64,000 nt of DNA. Origin: Cobetia marina. Lineage in GTDB: Bacteria; Pseudomonadota; Gammaproteobacteria; Pseudomonadales; Halomonadaceae. The DNA lies in contig NZ_CP017114.1 in NCBI RefSeq assembly GCF_001720485.1, positions 2,914,001-2,978,000 of the forward strand. Reading direction: 5' to 3'. The notes beneath the pieces are model-generated. The model saw nothing but the letters and a program-made list of their open reading frames with translations, made no database searches and was not told where the DNA came from. A program made the translations under genes and the position numbers. Shown one piece after another: positions 25,871 to 35,560 of this stretch. Every line of letters begins with the position of its first letter. Position 1 is the stretch's first letter.

Positions 25871-26488
25871 ATGACGCTTGAATCAGGACTGACCTTCTTC
25901 CTTGCCATCTTCCTCTTCGGGATCACTCCCGGCCCCGGAATCCTCGCCCTGATGGCGCGTGGCATGAGCCAGGGAGGCAATGCCTGTGTCCCGATGGCCG
26001 TCGGCATGAGCCTCAGTGACGTCTGCTACATGCTGGCGGCCGTCTTCGGGCTCTCGGCACTGGCGACCCATTGGAGCGAGCTCTTTCTGGTCATCCGCCT
26101 GCTGGGGGCCGCCTATCTGATCTACCTGGGGTACAAGCTCTGGACCTGCCGACCCAGCCTGGAAGACACGGAAATTCCCGACATACGCGGAAGCTGGTGG
26201 CGTGGCTTCCTGCAAGGCTTCCTGATCTCGGCCTCCAACCCCAAGGTCATCCTGTTCTACATCGCCTTTCTGCCGACCTTCATGGACATCACCCGCCTGA
26301 GTGGTGGCGATATCGTGATCGCGGCCGCTCTCAATCTCAGTGCCTTGCTGATCGGGGTCGTCCCTGTCGGTTACGCCGCAGGCCGCATTCGTCGCCATCT
26401 GCGCTCGACGCGAGCCGTCAGACGCCTCAACCGCAGTGCTGCCAGCCTGATGATCGGTGCCGGCAGCTACCTCGCACTGCGTGGTTGA
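25871..26488 (+). CDS. LysE/RhtB family amino-acid exporter
   Basis: A 205-aa inner-membrane protein with six hydrophobic segments. The family hallmark GITPGPGILALMARGMSQGG is at residues 19-38, and RGFLQGFLISASNPKVILFYIAFLPTF around 115-140 carries the conserved NPK. Members export amino acids such as lysine, threonine or homoserine lactone; the substrate here is unknown. AGGA 7 nt upstream fixes the start at 25871. Its position after a dioxygenase suggests export of a hydroxylated amino acid, which is inference. Confidence 0.9.
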   Translation: MTLESGLTFFLAIFLFGITPGPGILALMARGMSQGGNACVPMAVGMSLSDVCYMLAAVFGLSALATHWSELFLVIRLLGAAYLIYLGYKLWTCRPSLEDTEIPDIRGSWWRGFLQGFLISASNPKVILFYIAFLPTFMDITRLSGGDIVIAAALNLSALLIGVVPVGYAAGRIRRHLRSTRAVRRLNRSAASLMIGAGSYLALRG

Positions 26489-26523
26489 GCACCGACCTCC
26501 TGCGCCAGTCTGGCCGCCGATAC

Positions 26524-26561
26524 GAGAACGCCCCTGTCAATCACATGACAGGGGCGTTCTC
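26524..26561. terminator. Bidirectional terminator
   Basis: A 16-bp perfect stem (GAGAACGCCCCTGTCA / TGACAGGGGCGTTCTC, 6-nt loop) between the convergent exporter and yceI genes. Confidence 0.8.
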
Positions 26562-26608
26562 TTCGATCACTGAGGCAATTCGCTCAGGTCATGCAACGGA
26601 TGGCACCG

Positions 26609-27226
26609 TTACTGACGGATACCTTCCACCACCAGGTACATGTCGACCGTCGCGGCCGCTGGCCCAAGCTTGGAGGTGTCGATGCCATAGTCGGCGAGCT
26701 TGAGCGTGGTGGTGCCCTCGAAGCCCTGACGATAGCCGCCCCAGGGGTCTTCGCCACCGCCGATGTGATCGACATCGATGGTGATCGGCTGCGTCTCGCC
26801 ATGCAGTGTCAGATCCCCCGTCAGCTTGCCGGCACCATCACCGGAAGAGGTGAACCCGGTGGAGACGAAAGACGCCGTCGGGTACTCGGAAGCATCCAGG
26901 AAATCAGCGGACTTGATGTGCTTGTCTCGCTCGGCGTGGGCGCTGTCCAGGCTGTCGACATCGACTTCGACCTTGACGCTTGACGCCTCGGGCTGACCCT
27001 CGTCATAGCGGAAGGTCCCCGTGAAGTCCTTGAACTCACCCAGGACGTAGGAGTAGCCGAGATGGCTGATCTTGAACTGGATGAAGGCGTGCTGGCCCTT
27101 GGTGTCAATGACATAGTCCGAGGCCTGAGCCTGGCCCGCCATCAAGGGGAGTGCCGCTGCCAGAAGGCCGCCAGCGAACGTCTTGCCGAGCGAGAAGGCC
27201 TTGGGTGTCAGGGATGTGTCGTTCAT
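26609..27226 (-). CDS. yceI: YceI family periplasmic protein
   Basis: A 205-aa lipocalin-like protein. It has a signal peptide (residues 1-35, cleavage likely after AQA), then YVIDTKGQHAFIQFKISHLGYSYVLGEF and the FTGTFRYDE, LTGDLTLHGETQPI segments that define YceI. Relatives bind polyisoprenoids such as ubiquinone-type lipids. It is the second gene of an operon with a cytochrome b561 gene 59 bp upstream, the same pairing as yceJ-yceI in E. coli. AAGGAG fixes the start. Confidence 0.94.
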   Translation of the reverse strand: MNDTSLTPKAFSLGKTFAGGLLAAALPLMAGQAQASDYVIDTKGQHAFIQFKISHLGYSYVLGEFKDFTGTFRYDEGQPEASSVKVEVDVDSLDSAHAERDKHIKSADFLDASEYPTASFVSTGFTSSGDGAGKLTGDLTLHGETQPITIDVDHIGGGEDPWGGYRQGFEGTTTLKLADYGIDTSKLGPAAATVDMYLVVEGIRQ

Positions 27227-27285
27227 GTCCTAGCTCCTTGAGGATTCGTCATGCATGGTGCCGCCGTGGTGGCCGGCAATTCCTT

Positions 27286-27828
27286 TCAGCGCAGCGGCCA
27301 GAGCATACGTCGCAACGTGTCCTGGCCCTCCATCAGATGATGCTTGAAGGCGGCAGCGGCGTGACCAAGCGACAGGATGACAAGCGCCCAGGCCGCGTAC
27401 CAGTGAACGTCTCCTGCCAACGTCGCCTGATCCTTCATCCCGCTGAGCAAGGCAGGCACGTCAAACAGCCCGAATACGCTGATGGCTCGTCCATCCGCCG
27501 TCGAGATCAGATACCCCGAGATCATCACCAGCAACAGCAATGCATACAGCAAGGCATGCCCGATGCGCGCCGCCCGCTGCTCGATGCGGGAGCCATGCGC
27601 CTGTGGCGTCGGCTGCATGGCTCGCCAGACAAGGCGCAGCAACGTGATCACGAACAGCACCACGCCCACGGAGCGATGCCACCAGGGACCCAGCTGATAC
27701 CAGCGATCATAATAGCCCAGTGATGTCATCCACCACCCGAGGGCGAAGAGGCCGATGATGGCCAGCGCCGACAGCCAGTGCATCACGATGACGGGCCAGC
27801 CCCACCCCCGACGACTATTGCGCCACAT
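27286..27828 (-). CDS. yceJ: Cytochrome b561 (YceJ/CybB family)
   Basis: A 180-aa four-helix membrane cytochrome. Probable haem ligands are the histidines in VIVMHWLSA, GPWWHRSVGV, VHWYAAWALV and LGHAAAAFKHH. It probably moves electrons between the quinone pool and a periplasmic partner, and the downstream isoprenoid-binding YceI is the obvious candidate. It leads the yceJ-yceI operon. Confidence 0.92.
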   Translation of the reverse strand: MWRNSRRGWGWPVIVMHWLSALAIIGLFALGWWMTSLGYYDRWYQLGPWWHRSVGVVLFVITLLRLVWRAMQPTPQAHGSRIEQRAARIGHALLYALLLLVMISGYLISTADGRAISVFGLFDVPALLSGMKDQATLAGDVHWYAAWALVILSLGHAAAAFKHHLMEGQDTLRRMLWPLR

Positions 27829-28072
27829 GCTTGTCTCCCTGTCCTGTCATCCAACGCGCCGAGCGTGAGCCCACCTGCCGTGATCGACGCTCTGAACCGC
27901 GATACGACACCGTAGCGTGATGATGTCTTCCCATGGCTGCCAGCTTACCCACTGGCCTGCCACGCGCCAAGCGATAGTCCCACCCCTTTCTCATCATGCC
28001 GCGCCAGCCATGCCGGCGCTGAGCGCTCTCTTCCCGAGACACCGGCCACCGTCATGGCCGAGCAGATGCAGA

Positions 28073-28095
28073 AACGCCCGGCATGGCCGGGCGTT
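28073..28095 (-). terminator. Terminator of metZ
   Basis: AACGCCCGGC / GCCGGGCGTT with a 3-nt loop, 23 nt past the metZ stop. Only TTCTG follows on the minus strand. Confidence 0.6.
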
Positions 28096-28118
28096 CCCTC
28101 ACGACAGTGCTGGTCGAC

Positions 28119-29336
28119 TCATGCAGACGCCAGGCGATCCAACCCAAGCGCCAGATCACGCTTGATGTCATCGAGATCTTCCAGGCCCACTGCGATGCGC
28201 ACCATGCCGTCCACGATACCGGCGGCCGCTTTCTGCTCATCACTCAAGCGGCCATGCGTGGTGGTGGCAGGATGCGTGATGGTGGTCTTCACATCACCGA
28301 GGTTGCCGGTGATCGACAGGATGCGCGTGGCATCGATGACCGACCAGGCCCCTTCACGACCTCCCTTGATGACCACCCCCAGCACGGCACCGAAGGCCTT
28401 CTGCTGAGCCTTGGCGAGCGCATGCTGCGGATGACTCTCGAGGCCTGAATAGTGGACGCGCTCGACCGCAGGATGCGCTTCCAGCCAGTGCGCCAGCTCC
28501 AGCGCACGTGCACAGTGGGCCTCCATGCGAATGTTGAGCGTCTCCAGTCCCTTGAGGAAGACCCAGGCATTGAAGGGACTCAGGCAGGGCCCGCACGTCC
28601 GCACCACGCCGAAGACCTCTTCCATCAACGCGCTGCTGCCGACCACTGCCCCGCCCAGAGTCCGCCCCTGCCCATCCAGATACTTGGTGGCGGAGTGGAT
28701 GACGATATCCGCGCCCAGGGTCAGCGGACGCTGCAATGCCGGGGTGCAGAAGCAGTTGTCGATGGCAAGCCATGCATCATGTTCATGTGCCAGCGCTGCC
28801 AGCGCCTTGATGTCACCGATCTCGGACAACGGGTTGGACGGCGTCTCGGCGAACAGCAGCTTGGTGGACGGTGTGATGGCCGCGCGCCAGGCCTCGAGAT
28901 CCCCCAGTTCGACGAAGCGCGTGGTGATGCCCAGCTTGCCGAAGTACTTGGTGAACAGGCTCACACTGGAGCCGAAGATGGAACGCGAGGCGACGATCTC
29001 ATCCCCGGCTTCCAGCAGGGCCAGCACGGTGGACATGATCGCGGCCATGCCGGAGCTGGTGGCCACGCAGCGCTCACCGCCCTCCATTGCCGCCAGTCGC
29101 TCCTCGAAGAAGCGCACCGTCGGGTTGGTGAAGCGCGAGTAGATGTTGCCGGCTTCGTCACCACCGAACTTGGCTGCCGCCTCGGCCGCACTGCCATAGA
29201 CGAAGCTGGACGTGGTGTAGATGGGCTCGCCGTGCTCCTGCTCACCGCCACGCAAGTGACCGGCGCGGATGGCGAGCGTCTCCAGTCCCAGCTCATCGCG
29301 GGAAAGGTCGGCGCGGGAAAGATTGTCGTCGTGCAT
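28119..29336 (-). CDS. metZ: O-succinylhomoserine sulfhydrylase
   Basis: PLP enzyme that makes homocysteine directly from O-succinylhomoserine and sulfide, bypassing cystathionine. The 405-aa protein shows the Cys/Met-metabolism fold, with YSRFTNPTVRFFEERLAAMEGGE, the ATSSGMAAI loop, and the PLP lysine in IHSATKYLDGQGR. I start it at ATG 29336, which gives the family length; an upstream ATG at 29396 would add 20 residues without similarity. It follows purF but is separated from it by a double-hairpin terminator, so it likely has its own promoter. Confidence 0.94.
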   Translation of the reverse strand: MHDDNLSRADLSRDELGLETLAIRAGHLRGGEQEHGEPIYTTSSFVYGSAAEAAAKFGGDEAGNIYSRFTNPTVRFFEERLAAMEGGERCVATSSGMAAIMSTVLALLEAGDEIVASRSIFGSSVSLFTKYFGKLGITTRFVELGDLEAWRAAITPSTKLLFAETPSNPLSEIGDIKALAALAHEHDAWLAIDNCFCTPALQRPLTLGADIVIHSATKYLDGQGRTLGGAVVGSSALMEEVFGVVRTCGPCLSPFNAWVFLKGLETLNIRMEAHCARALELAHWLEAHPAVERVHYSGLESHPQHALAKAQQKAFGAVLGVVIKGGREGAWSVIDATRILSITGNLGDVKTTITHPATTTHGRLSDEQKAAAGIVDGMVRIAVGLEDLDDIKRDLALGLDRLASA

Positions 29337-29486
29337 GGTGTCCAGTACCTCTACTGATGGAATCCGCTGATCTCTGTCTCGGATGACATGGCTCACGGGA
29401 TTGTCAGGTTACGCGCCGCGGGCGCTTCTTTCATGAGCCGGGAAACAGAGCAGAAAGCTGTCGGTCAATGTTACCGGTTTTGAACG

Positions 29487-29565
29487 CGCAACGGGCCCCG
29501 GATTTCTCCGGAGCCCGTTGCGAATCACTCACCCTGCCATGACCTGTCACGCGAGACAGGTCATG
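29487..29565 (-). terminator. Double-hairpin terminator of purF
   Basis: Two perfect stems follow the purF stop on the minus strand: 29538-29565 (CATGACCTGTC / GACAGGTCATG) and 29487-29522 (CGCAACGGGC / GCCCGTTGCG, extended by an inner CCGGA / TCCGG). Confidence 0.75.
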
Positions 29566-29568
29566 GGG

Positions 29569-31083
29569 TCAGTCGATGTCTTCGGAATCGTTGTGCAGAT
29601 CCACGACCGCGTGGGTCTCGCCTGCGTTCTTGGCACCATCGTTGCGTGAGGCCTGCAGGTCGTTGAGGTAGGCCTCATCGATATCGCCGGTCACGTAGAT
29701 GCCATCGAACACGGAGCAGTCGAACTCGTCGAGGGCAGGATTGACCTCGCGACAGGCGTCCTTCAGGTCATCGAGATCCTGATAGAACAGACGATCCGCG
29801 CCGATCAGATCCGCGATTTCCCTCTCGGTACGACCATGGGCGATCAGCTCTTCCGCGGCCGGCATGTCGATACCGTACACATTGGGATAGCGAACCGCTG
29901 GCGCCGCCGAGGCGAAGTAGACATTCTTCGCGCCCGCCTCACGGGCCATCTGGATGATCTCGTTGCAGGTGGTGCCACGCACGATGGAATCATCCACCAG
30001 CAGCACGTTCTTGCCGGCAAACTCGATATCGATGGCGTTGAGCTTCTGACGCACGGACTTCTTGCGCAGCGTCTGCCCCGGCATGATGAAGGTACGACCG
30101 ATGTAACGGTTCTTCATGAAGCCTTCGCGGTAAGTCACTCCCAGATGCTGAGCCAGCTCGAGAGCGGACGTACGCGAGGTATCCGGAATCGGGATGACGA
30201 CATCGATGTCCTGCTCCGGCCATTCCCGCACGATCTTGTCGGCCAGCTTCTCCCCCATGCGCATGCGGGTACCGTAGACATAGGCACCGTCCAGCAGGGA
30301 GTCCGGACGCGCCAGATAGACGTGCTCGAAGATGCACGGCTTGAGTACCGGGTCATCAGCGCACTGCAGGGTATGAAGCTGACGCTCCATGTCGATGAAG
30401 ACGGCTTCCCCCGGTGCCAGGTCACGGATCAGCTCGAAACCGGCGACGTCCAGCGCCACGGATTCGGAAGCGATCATGTACTCGGTACCTTCAGCAGCCT
30501 CGCGCTTGCCGAAGCAGGCCGGACGAATCCCGTGCGGATCACGGAAGGCGACCAGGCCGGTGCCGTTGATGATCGACACGGCGGCATAGCCACCCTTGCA
30601 GCGACGGTGCACACGACGTACCGCATCAAAGACATCACCCGCGCCCAGACGCATGCCCTGCTTGCCCAGCTCGTGAGCGAAGACATTGAGCAGCACTTCG
30701 GAATCGGAGCTGGTGTTGATATGACGCAGGTCGGAGGAGAAAAGCTCCTGCTTGAGCTGCTCGGAGTTGGTCAGGTTGCCGTTGTGCGCCAGGGTGATGC
30801 CGTAGGGCGAGTTGACGTAGAACGGCTGCGATTCCGCCTCGCTGGAAGAGCCAGCGGTCGGATAGCGAACATGGCCGATGCCCATGTTGCCCTTGAGTCG
30901 CTGCATGTGACGAGTGCGGAAGACATCACGCACCAGGCCATTGCTCTTGCGCAGCAGGAAACGACCCTCGTGCCAGGTCATCATCCCCGCGGCATCCTGC
31001 CCACGATGCTGCAATACGGTCAGCGCGTCATACAGCGCCTGGTTTACCGAGGCGTTGGCCATCAAACCTACAATCCCGCACAT
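29569..31083 (-). CDS. purF: Amidophosphoribosyltransferase
   Basis: First committed enzyme of de novo purine synthesis, forming 5-phosphoribosylamine from PRPP and glutamine. The 504-aa protein begins MCGIVG, so Cys2 is the glutaminase nucleophile after Met removal. The N-terminal Ntn domain (with HRGQDAAG and GHVRYPTAG) is followed by the phosphoribosyltransferase domain with the PRPP loop [16 protein letters not shown]. It is preceded by cvpA, but a terminator lies in the 245-bp gap. I found no clear PurR-like palindrome upstream. Confidence 0.97.
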   Translation of the reverse strand: MCGIVGLMANASVNQALYDALTVLQHRGQDAAGMMTWHEGRFLLRKSNGLVRDVFRTRHMQRLKGNMGIGHVRYPTAGSSSEAESQPFYVNSPYGITLAHNGNLTNSEQLKQELFSSDLRHINTSSDSEVLLNVFAHELGKQGMRLGAGDVFDAVRRVHRRCKGGYAAVSIINGTGLVAFRDPHGIRPACFGKREAAEGTEYMIASESVALDVAGFELIRDLAPGEAVFIDMERQLHTLQCADDPVLKPCIFEHVYLARPDSLLDGAYVYGTRMRMGEKLADKIVREWPEQDIDVVIPIPDTSRTSALELAQHLGVTYREGFMKNRYIGRTFIMPGQTLRKKSVRQKLNAIDIEFAGKNVLLVDDSIVRGTTCNEIIQMAREAGAKNVYFASAAPAVRYPNVYGIDMPAAEELIAHGRTEREIADLIGADRLFYQDLDDLKDACREVNPALDEFDCSVFDGIYVTGDIDEAYLNDLQASRNDGAKNAGETHAVVDLHNDSEDID

Positions 31084-31292
31084 CCCGTCATTACCTCACT
31101 GATACACACTAGGAGAGGGAGGCGCCAGCCATCATCAGCGCGCCTCCACATGGCAATATGAGTGCTCACATGCCGCAATTGTCAGGCCTGCCCACACCAC
31201 AGGCAACACCTGACCGATGGGTCAATCGATACCACGATGCTTGCTGCACCTCGACGCGCTGACCTGCTCGGGGGGTCGAACAGACAAAACAA

Positions 31293-31320
31293 AAGCGCCG
31301 AGCAAGAATGCCCGGCGCTT
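31293..31320 (-). terminator. Terminator of the accD-cvpA segment
   Basis: AAGCGCCG / CGGCGCTT stem followed on the minus strand by TTTTGTTTTG, 9 nt past the cvpA stop. Confidence 0.8.
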
Positions 31321-31328
31321 CTGTCGTC

Positions 31329-32006
31329 TCAAGGTGCTGCGGTGTCACCATCACGCTGCTGATGCTGCTGACGCATGAACTGCTCGGCGACCTGCTGACT
31401 GACGCCTTCACTCAGCGTGCGGCCTTCGTGGCGGGCACGCTCGAGCAGGCCACTCGCCTGCTGCTGGAAACCGGCAGTCTGTGAGGATGGAGCCGTCCCG
31501 TCCTGCGGCAACTGCCAATCCCCTCCCGTGTCCCACTCACGGTAGCGTGCCAGCGACCAGTCGCGCAGCTGCTCCAGCGTCGGGCGCAGCTGCGCCGCCT
31601 GCCAGTCCGCACTGTCACGCAGAGGTGTCAGGCCGACGACAGCCGTCACCAGCACCAGGATCACCGCCGCCCGAAGCGCGCCGAAGACACCCCCCAGCAG
31701 GCGATTGAAGCCCCCCATGCCGACCGCCTGGACCAGGCGTTCGAGCAGACGCAGCATCAATCCCCAGACCAGCACCGTGCCCAGTACCACCAGCACGAAG
31801 CCGACCGCGGTGCGAATGCCCGGAGACAGGATCACCTCGTCGAGCAGGGCCCCGGCTTCCGCCCCGAACTGGCGTGCCGCCACCAGGGCCACCAGCCAGC
31901 CTGCCAGTCCCAGCGCCTCGCTGAGCAGACCACGCATCAACCCCAGCAACACGGAGATGATCAGCAACCCCAGACACAACCAATCGATCCAGACCAGCGC
32001 GTTCAC
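31329..32006 (-). CDS. cvpA: CvpA family membrane protein
   Basis: A 225-aa inner-membrane protein with four hydrophobic segments, first named for colicin V export and linked to envelope homeostasis. Conserved features are the N-terminal DWLCLGLLIISVLLGLMRGLLSEALGLAGW and the later GGFNRLLGGVFGALRAAVIL. The C-terminal 60 residues are a polar Gln-rich tail, longer than in E. coli CvpA (162 aa). The start is GTG, overlapping the dedD stop as GTGA, with GGAGG upstream, so translation is coupled. Confidence 0.92.
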   Translation of the reverse strand: MNALVWIDWLCLGLLIISVLLGLMRGLLSEALGLAGWLVALVAARQFGAEAGALLDEVILSPGIRTAVGFVLVVLGTVLVWGLMLRLLERLVQAVGMGGFNRLLGGVFGALRAAVILVLVTAVVGLTPLRDSADWQAAQLRPTLEQLRDWSLARYREWDTGGDWQLPQDGTAPSSQTAGFQQQASGLLERARHEGRTLSEGVSQQVAEQFMRQQHQQRDGDTAAP

Positions 32007-32695
32007 TCACCCTCCTTCCGGCGCACCAGAAGGCCCTTGATATTGACCTGCTCCTGAAGGCGAGAGCGCGCGGACTCACCAATCTCGGAAGATTTGTAGG
32101 GACCGACGAATACCACGGTCAGATTGCCATCCCGCGCGACGCGATAGGCCGCGAATCCCTTGCTCTGCAGGTCCTTCTGGAGTCGCTCGGCGTTGGCCGG
32201 CTTGCCGAAGCTGCCGACCTGCACCGCCCAGCCACCGGCGGAAGAAGATGGCGCGCTGGCGGCAACGGCAGGCTTGGGCTCAGGCGCCGGCTTGGGCTCT
32301 GGCTTGGGCGTCGGGGCCGGCTTGGGCTGCGGTGTCGGCGCAGCCTTCGGCTCGCTGCTGGACACGGATCTGGTCGGCGACAGCTGCTGCGCCTCCGCCA
32401 CGCGAGCTCGCGACTCGGAGGCGTTTTCGATGCCGGGTCCGGGATCACTGTCACGCACCTTGCCATTGCCATCCACGAAGGTGATGGGGACATCGGTACC
32501 AATCTTCAGCTCGCTGGGGGGCTGCGGTGCATCCACCGTCGAACGGTCGATATCCACCGGCTTGCCCAATGTCATCACCGGACTGGGACGCTCATCACGG
32601 GCCGGCGGCTCATCAAACAACATCGGGATGAAGATCACGCCCAGAGCCAACAGGATGACTGCGCCGCTGATCCGTTCTCGCTTGCCATATTTCAT
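32003..32695 (-). CDS. dedD: DedD-like SPOR-domain cell-division protein
   Basis: A bitopic envelope protein of 230 aa: a short cytoplasmic N-terminus, one membrane helix (about residues 10-28, SGAVILLALGVIFIPMLF), a Pro/Lys-rich periplasmic spacer (PKPAPTPKPEPKPAPEPKP) and a C-terminal SPOR domain (from about 155, GWAVQVGSFGKPANAERLQKDL), which binds denuded septal peptidoglycan. Start 32695 has GGGAG upstream. It sits between folC and cvpA, as in other gammaproteobacteria. Confidence 0.9.
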   Translation of the reverse strand: MKYGKRERISGAVILLALGVIFIPMLFDEPPARDERPSPVMTLGKPVDIDRSTVDAPQPPSELKIGTDVPITFVDGNGKVRDSDPGPGIENASESRARVAEAQQLSPTRSVSSSEPKAAPTPQPKPAPTPKPEPKPAPEPKPAVAASAPSSSAGGWAVQVGSFGKPANAERLQKDLQSKGFAAYRVARDGNLTVVFVGPYKSSEIGESARSRLQEQVNIKGLLVRRKEGE

Positions 32696-32746
32696 CGTGC
32701 CATCTCCCTTGCACCCGGATTCCAATGACCGCGGTCCTGCTTCACC

Positions 32747-34192
32747 TCAGGCATCCTCGTCGTCAAGCCATGCCAGCGCTTCGCCGACCGTGAAGAAGGA
32801 GCCGCAGACCAGCACCTCCCCCGCGGTGGCATGCTCCACCAGCCAATCCGCCGCCTCAGCGACCGAATCACATTCCGCCAGCACGGTCCCCTGGCCGGCA
32901 CGCACCACGGCAGCCAGCTCACTGGCCTGGCGAGCACGCTCGCCGCCCAGTGTCGCCACGACGAAGCCATCCACCACGGGCGACAGCGCCTCGATCACGC
33001 CTCGTGCGTCCTTGTCTCCCAGCATGGCCAGCAGCACCAGACGCGGTCGAGCGGAACGCTCACGCGCCGCCAGACGACTGGCCAGATAACCTGCCGCATG
33101 CGGGTTGTGCCCCACATCCAGACACCAGTCACGCCCATGACGCTGGACCCATTGCATGCGCCCCTTGAGCTGGACATTGGCCATGGCATGGCGCACGCAT
33201 GACACCTCAAGCGCCACACCGGCCGCGACGAGCGCATTCAGCGCGCTGGCCGCGTTGTCGCGTGGCAGGCCGGGGTCCGGAAGTGCCTCGAGGGTCATGA
33301 TGGGGTCGCTCAGTCGCTGCCAGTGCCAGAGCCCATCCGCTGACGACCTTGCCGGGGAGGCGAGGTCCTGCTCGCAGGCGTCCTGCCAGACAAAGTCCTG
33401 CCACAGCACCTGAGGCGTCACACCCAGCGAGCGGGCGTGCTCGGCACAGCTGCTCGGCAAGTGATCGGAGCCGAAGATGGCCGGGCGCCCTGCACGCAGG
33501 ATACCCGCCTTCTCGAAGCCGATGTTCTCGAGGTCCGTGCCCAGGAAGGCAGCATGATCCTGTGCCACGGTGGTGATCATCGCCACATCGCAGTCGATGA
33601 TGTTGACGGCATCCAGACGCCCGCCAAGACCGACCTCCAGAATCGCCAACCGTGGCTGTCGCTGAGCGATCAACCACAGGCCAGCGAGCGTGCCGGCCTC
33701 GAAGTAGGTCAGGCTGATCACGCCCTGCCCATCTCCCGCATCCGAATGACGCGCCGAATCCACCTGCTCGAAGGCAGTGATCAGCTCGTCGTCACTGGCG
33801 TGCTGCCCATCGAGGGTCACGCGCTCGTTGTAATGCAGCAGGTGCGGAGAGGTGTAAGTCGCGGTCGTCAGACCATGCGCACGCCCGAGCGCCTCGAGCA
33901 TGGCGACCGTGGAGCCCTTGCCGTTGGTACCGGCCACGGTGATGACCCGCTCGCCAATGCGACGAGCCCCGGGGCCGACAAGCCCCAGACGCTCAGCCAC
34001 GCATTGCACGCGGGCGAGCCCCATGTCGATGCTGACGGGATGCTGGCGCTCCAGACGCGAAAGCCAGTCTTGCAGTGACAGCTCGCGTGGCACGGCCTCA
34101 TGCAGGGCAGCAACGCTCAGCGGAGGCCGCTCACGGGACTGCAGCACCTCTCGGGTGCTGCAGTGGCCCGGCGCATTGGCCTGCTCAGCCAT
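32747..34192 (-). CDS. folC: Dihydrofolate synthase / folylpolyglutamate synthase
   Basis: Bifunctional ligase that adds glutamate to dihydropteroate and extends folate polyglutamates. The 481-aa protein has the Mur-ligase P-loop [14 protein letters not shown] (about residue 100), the omega-loop region [14 protein letters not shown] and the C-terminal [12 protein letters not shown]. The N-terminus is about 45 residues longer than in E. coli FolC (422 aa total) and contains an 11-bp hairpin in its coding sequence. ATG 34192 overlaps the accD end by 8 bp, implying coupled translation. Confidence 0.95.
   Translation of the reverse strand: MAEQANAPGHCSTREVLQSRERPPLSVAALHEAVPRELSLQDWLSRLERQHPVSIDMGLARVQCVAERLGLVGPGARRIGERVITVAGTNGKGSTVAMLEALGRAHGLTTATYTSPHLLHYNERVTLDGQHASDDELITAFEQVDSARHSDAGDGQGVISLTYFEAGTLAGLWLIAQRQPRLAILEVGLGGRLDAVNIIDCDVAMITTVAQDHAAFLGTDLENIGFEKAGILRAGRPAIFGSDHLPSSCAEHARSLGVTPQVLWQDFVWQDACEQDLASPARSSADGLWHWQRLSDPIMTLEALPDPGLPRDNAASALNALVAAGVALEVSCVRHAMANVQLKGRMQWVQRHGRDWCLDVGHNPHAAGYLASRLAARERSARPRLVLLAMLGDKDARGVIEALSPVVDGFVVATLGGERARQASELAAVVRAGQGTVLAECDSVAEAADWLVEHATAGEVLVCGSFFTVGEALAWLDDEDA
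34138..34164 (-). repeat. Hairpin inside the folC 5' coding region
   Basis: ACTGCAGCACC / GGTGCTGCAGT, 11-bp perfect stem with a 5-nt loop, 28 nt after the folC start codon. In mRNA it could hold back ribosomes or fold over the initiation region. Confidence 0.5.
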
Positions 34193-35216
34193 CGCGACGA
34201 TCGCCTTGCGGCTTGTCGGCGGAGAATGTCTCGTCAAGCACGCTGTCAACCGCGGAGCGCGGCTCTGCAGGCTGCGGCTCGCTCGGTGCAGCCTCGACAG
34301 CCTCACCTTCGACGACGACTTCCGTGGCATCTACCACCGGTGCCTGCACGTCAGCCTTGACCGGCAGACCCTGCAGCTTGAGCAGGATGCTGGACAGACG
34401 CTCACGCATGTCGCGACGATGGATGATCATGTCGACCGCGCCATGCTCGAGCAGGAACTCTGAACGCTGGAAGCCTTCCGGCAGTTTCTCGCGCACGGTC
34501 TGCTCGATGACACGCGGGCCAGCGAAGCCGATCAGGGCATTCGGCTCGGCAACGTTCAGGTCGCCCAGCATGGCAAGCGATGCCGATACGCCACCGAAGA
34601 CCGGATCCGTCAGCACGCTGATGTACGGTACGCCTGCCTGCTTGAGCTTCTCGAGCGCAGCGGAGGTCTTGGCCATCTGCATCAGGGAGAACAGTGCTTC
34701 CTGCATGCGCGCGCCACCGGAGGCCGCGAAGCATACCAGCGGCACTTCTTCCGCCAGCGCGAGTTCGGCGGCACGCACGAACTTCTCACCGACGATGGCC
34801 CCCATCGAGCCGCCCATGAAGCTGAATTCGAAGGCAACGGCCACGACAGGCTGTCCGGAAAGCGTGCCGCGCATGGCGACCAGCGCATCCTTCTCGGACG
34901 TCTGCTTCTGGGCGGCGCTCAGGCGATCCTTGTACTTCTTGGAATCGCGGAACTTGAGGCGATCGACCGGCTCCAGATCTGCCGCGATCTCCTCGCGACC
35001 CTCGCTGTCGAGGAACCAGGACAGACGGGCACGCGCAGTGAGACGCAGATGGTGGTCACACTTCGGGCAGACGTTGTCGTGCTTGGTCAGCTCCGGAAGG
35101 TACAGGACTGCTTCGCACTTGGGGCATTTACGCCACAGGCCATCAGGAATGGAGGTGCGCCGATCCTTGCGTTGGATACGGCTCATTGACGGCACAATCT
35201 TGTCAAGCCAGCTCAT
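34185..35216 (-). CDS. accD: Acetyl-CoA carboxylase carboxyltransferase beta subunit
   Basis: Beta subunit of the carboxyltransferase that makes malonyl-CoA for fatty-acid synthesis, acting with AccA. The zinc ribbon is intact (CPKC at about residue 30 and a second CPKC near 49), followed by the crotonase-fold core with [14 protein letters not shown] and [13 protein letters not shown]. At 343 aa it has a C-terminal Glu/Pro/Ala extension of about 45 residues beyond the E. coli form. The start at 35216 lacks a good ribosome site: GGAAG is 10 nt away, and CCTCCCC lies directly before the ATG. Confidence 0.95.
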   Translation of the reverse strand: MSWLDKIVPSMSRIQRKDRRTSIPDGLWRKCPKCEAVLYLPELTKHDNVCPKCDHHLRLTARARLSWFLDSEGREEIAADLEPVDRLKFRDSKKYKDRLSAAQKQTSEKDALVAMRGTLSGQPVVAVAFEFSFMGGSMGAIVGEKFVRAAELALAEEVPLVCFAASGGARMQEALFSLMQMAKTSAALEKLKQAGVPYISVLTDPVFGGVSASLAMLGDLNVAEPNALIGFAGPRVIEQTVREKLPEGFQRSEFLLEHGAVDMIIHRRDMRERLSSILLKLQGLPVKADVQAPVVDATEVVVEGEAVEAAPSEPQPAEPRSAVDSVLDETFSADKPQGDRRDG

Positions 35217-35560
35217 GGTGGGGAGGCTTCCGTTTTGCTGCTGTTCTGGGCACCGCTCGACGACTGTCGGCGGCCATGCGAGTTGGCACACGCCCACCTC
35301 TCCGGGAGGCAAGGACGTGGCGGGCAACGACTGACACCCTCTTCGCCCCCTTGTCTCGGGACGCTGGAGGAAGTCAGTGGCGCCAAAGGAAAAGACCGTG
35401 CAACCCATTGGTCGTACGGCCCCTTTTCCAGATTCTGGCAAACATTGTAGCGGCTTCGCCCCCCTTGCGGGTAGTGCGAGATGCCAATTGCCTTGTGGAG
35501 TCCAGTGTTGCGCCTGTCCCGCGCAGGCCTTGCGGCATGCCGCGCAGGGCATCAGTGTTG
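35217..35560. other. Leader/promoter region of accD
   Basis: 344 bp with no supportable gene. On the minus strand TACAAT (35444-35449) is a possible -10 box without a good -35. A 12-bp palindrome GCGGCATGCCGC at 35532-35543 may form part of a trpF 3' hairpin. Confidence 0.35.
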
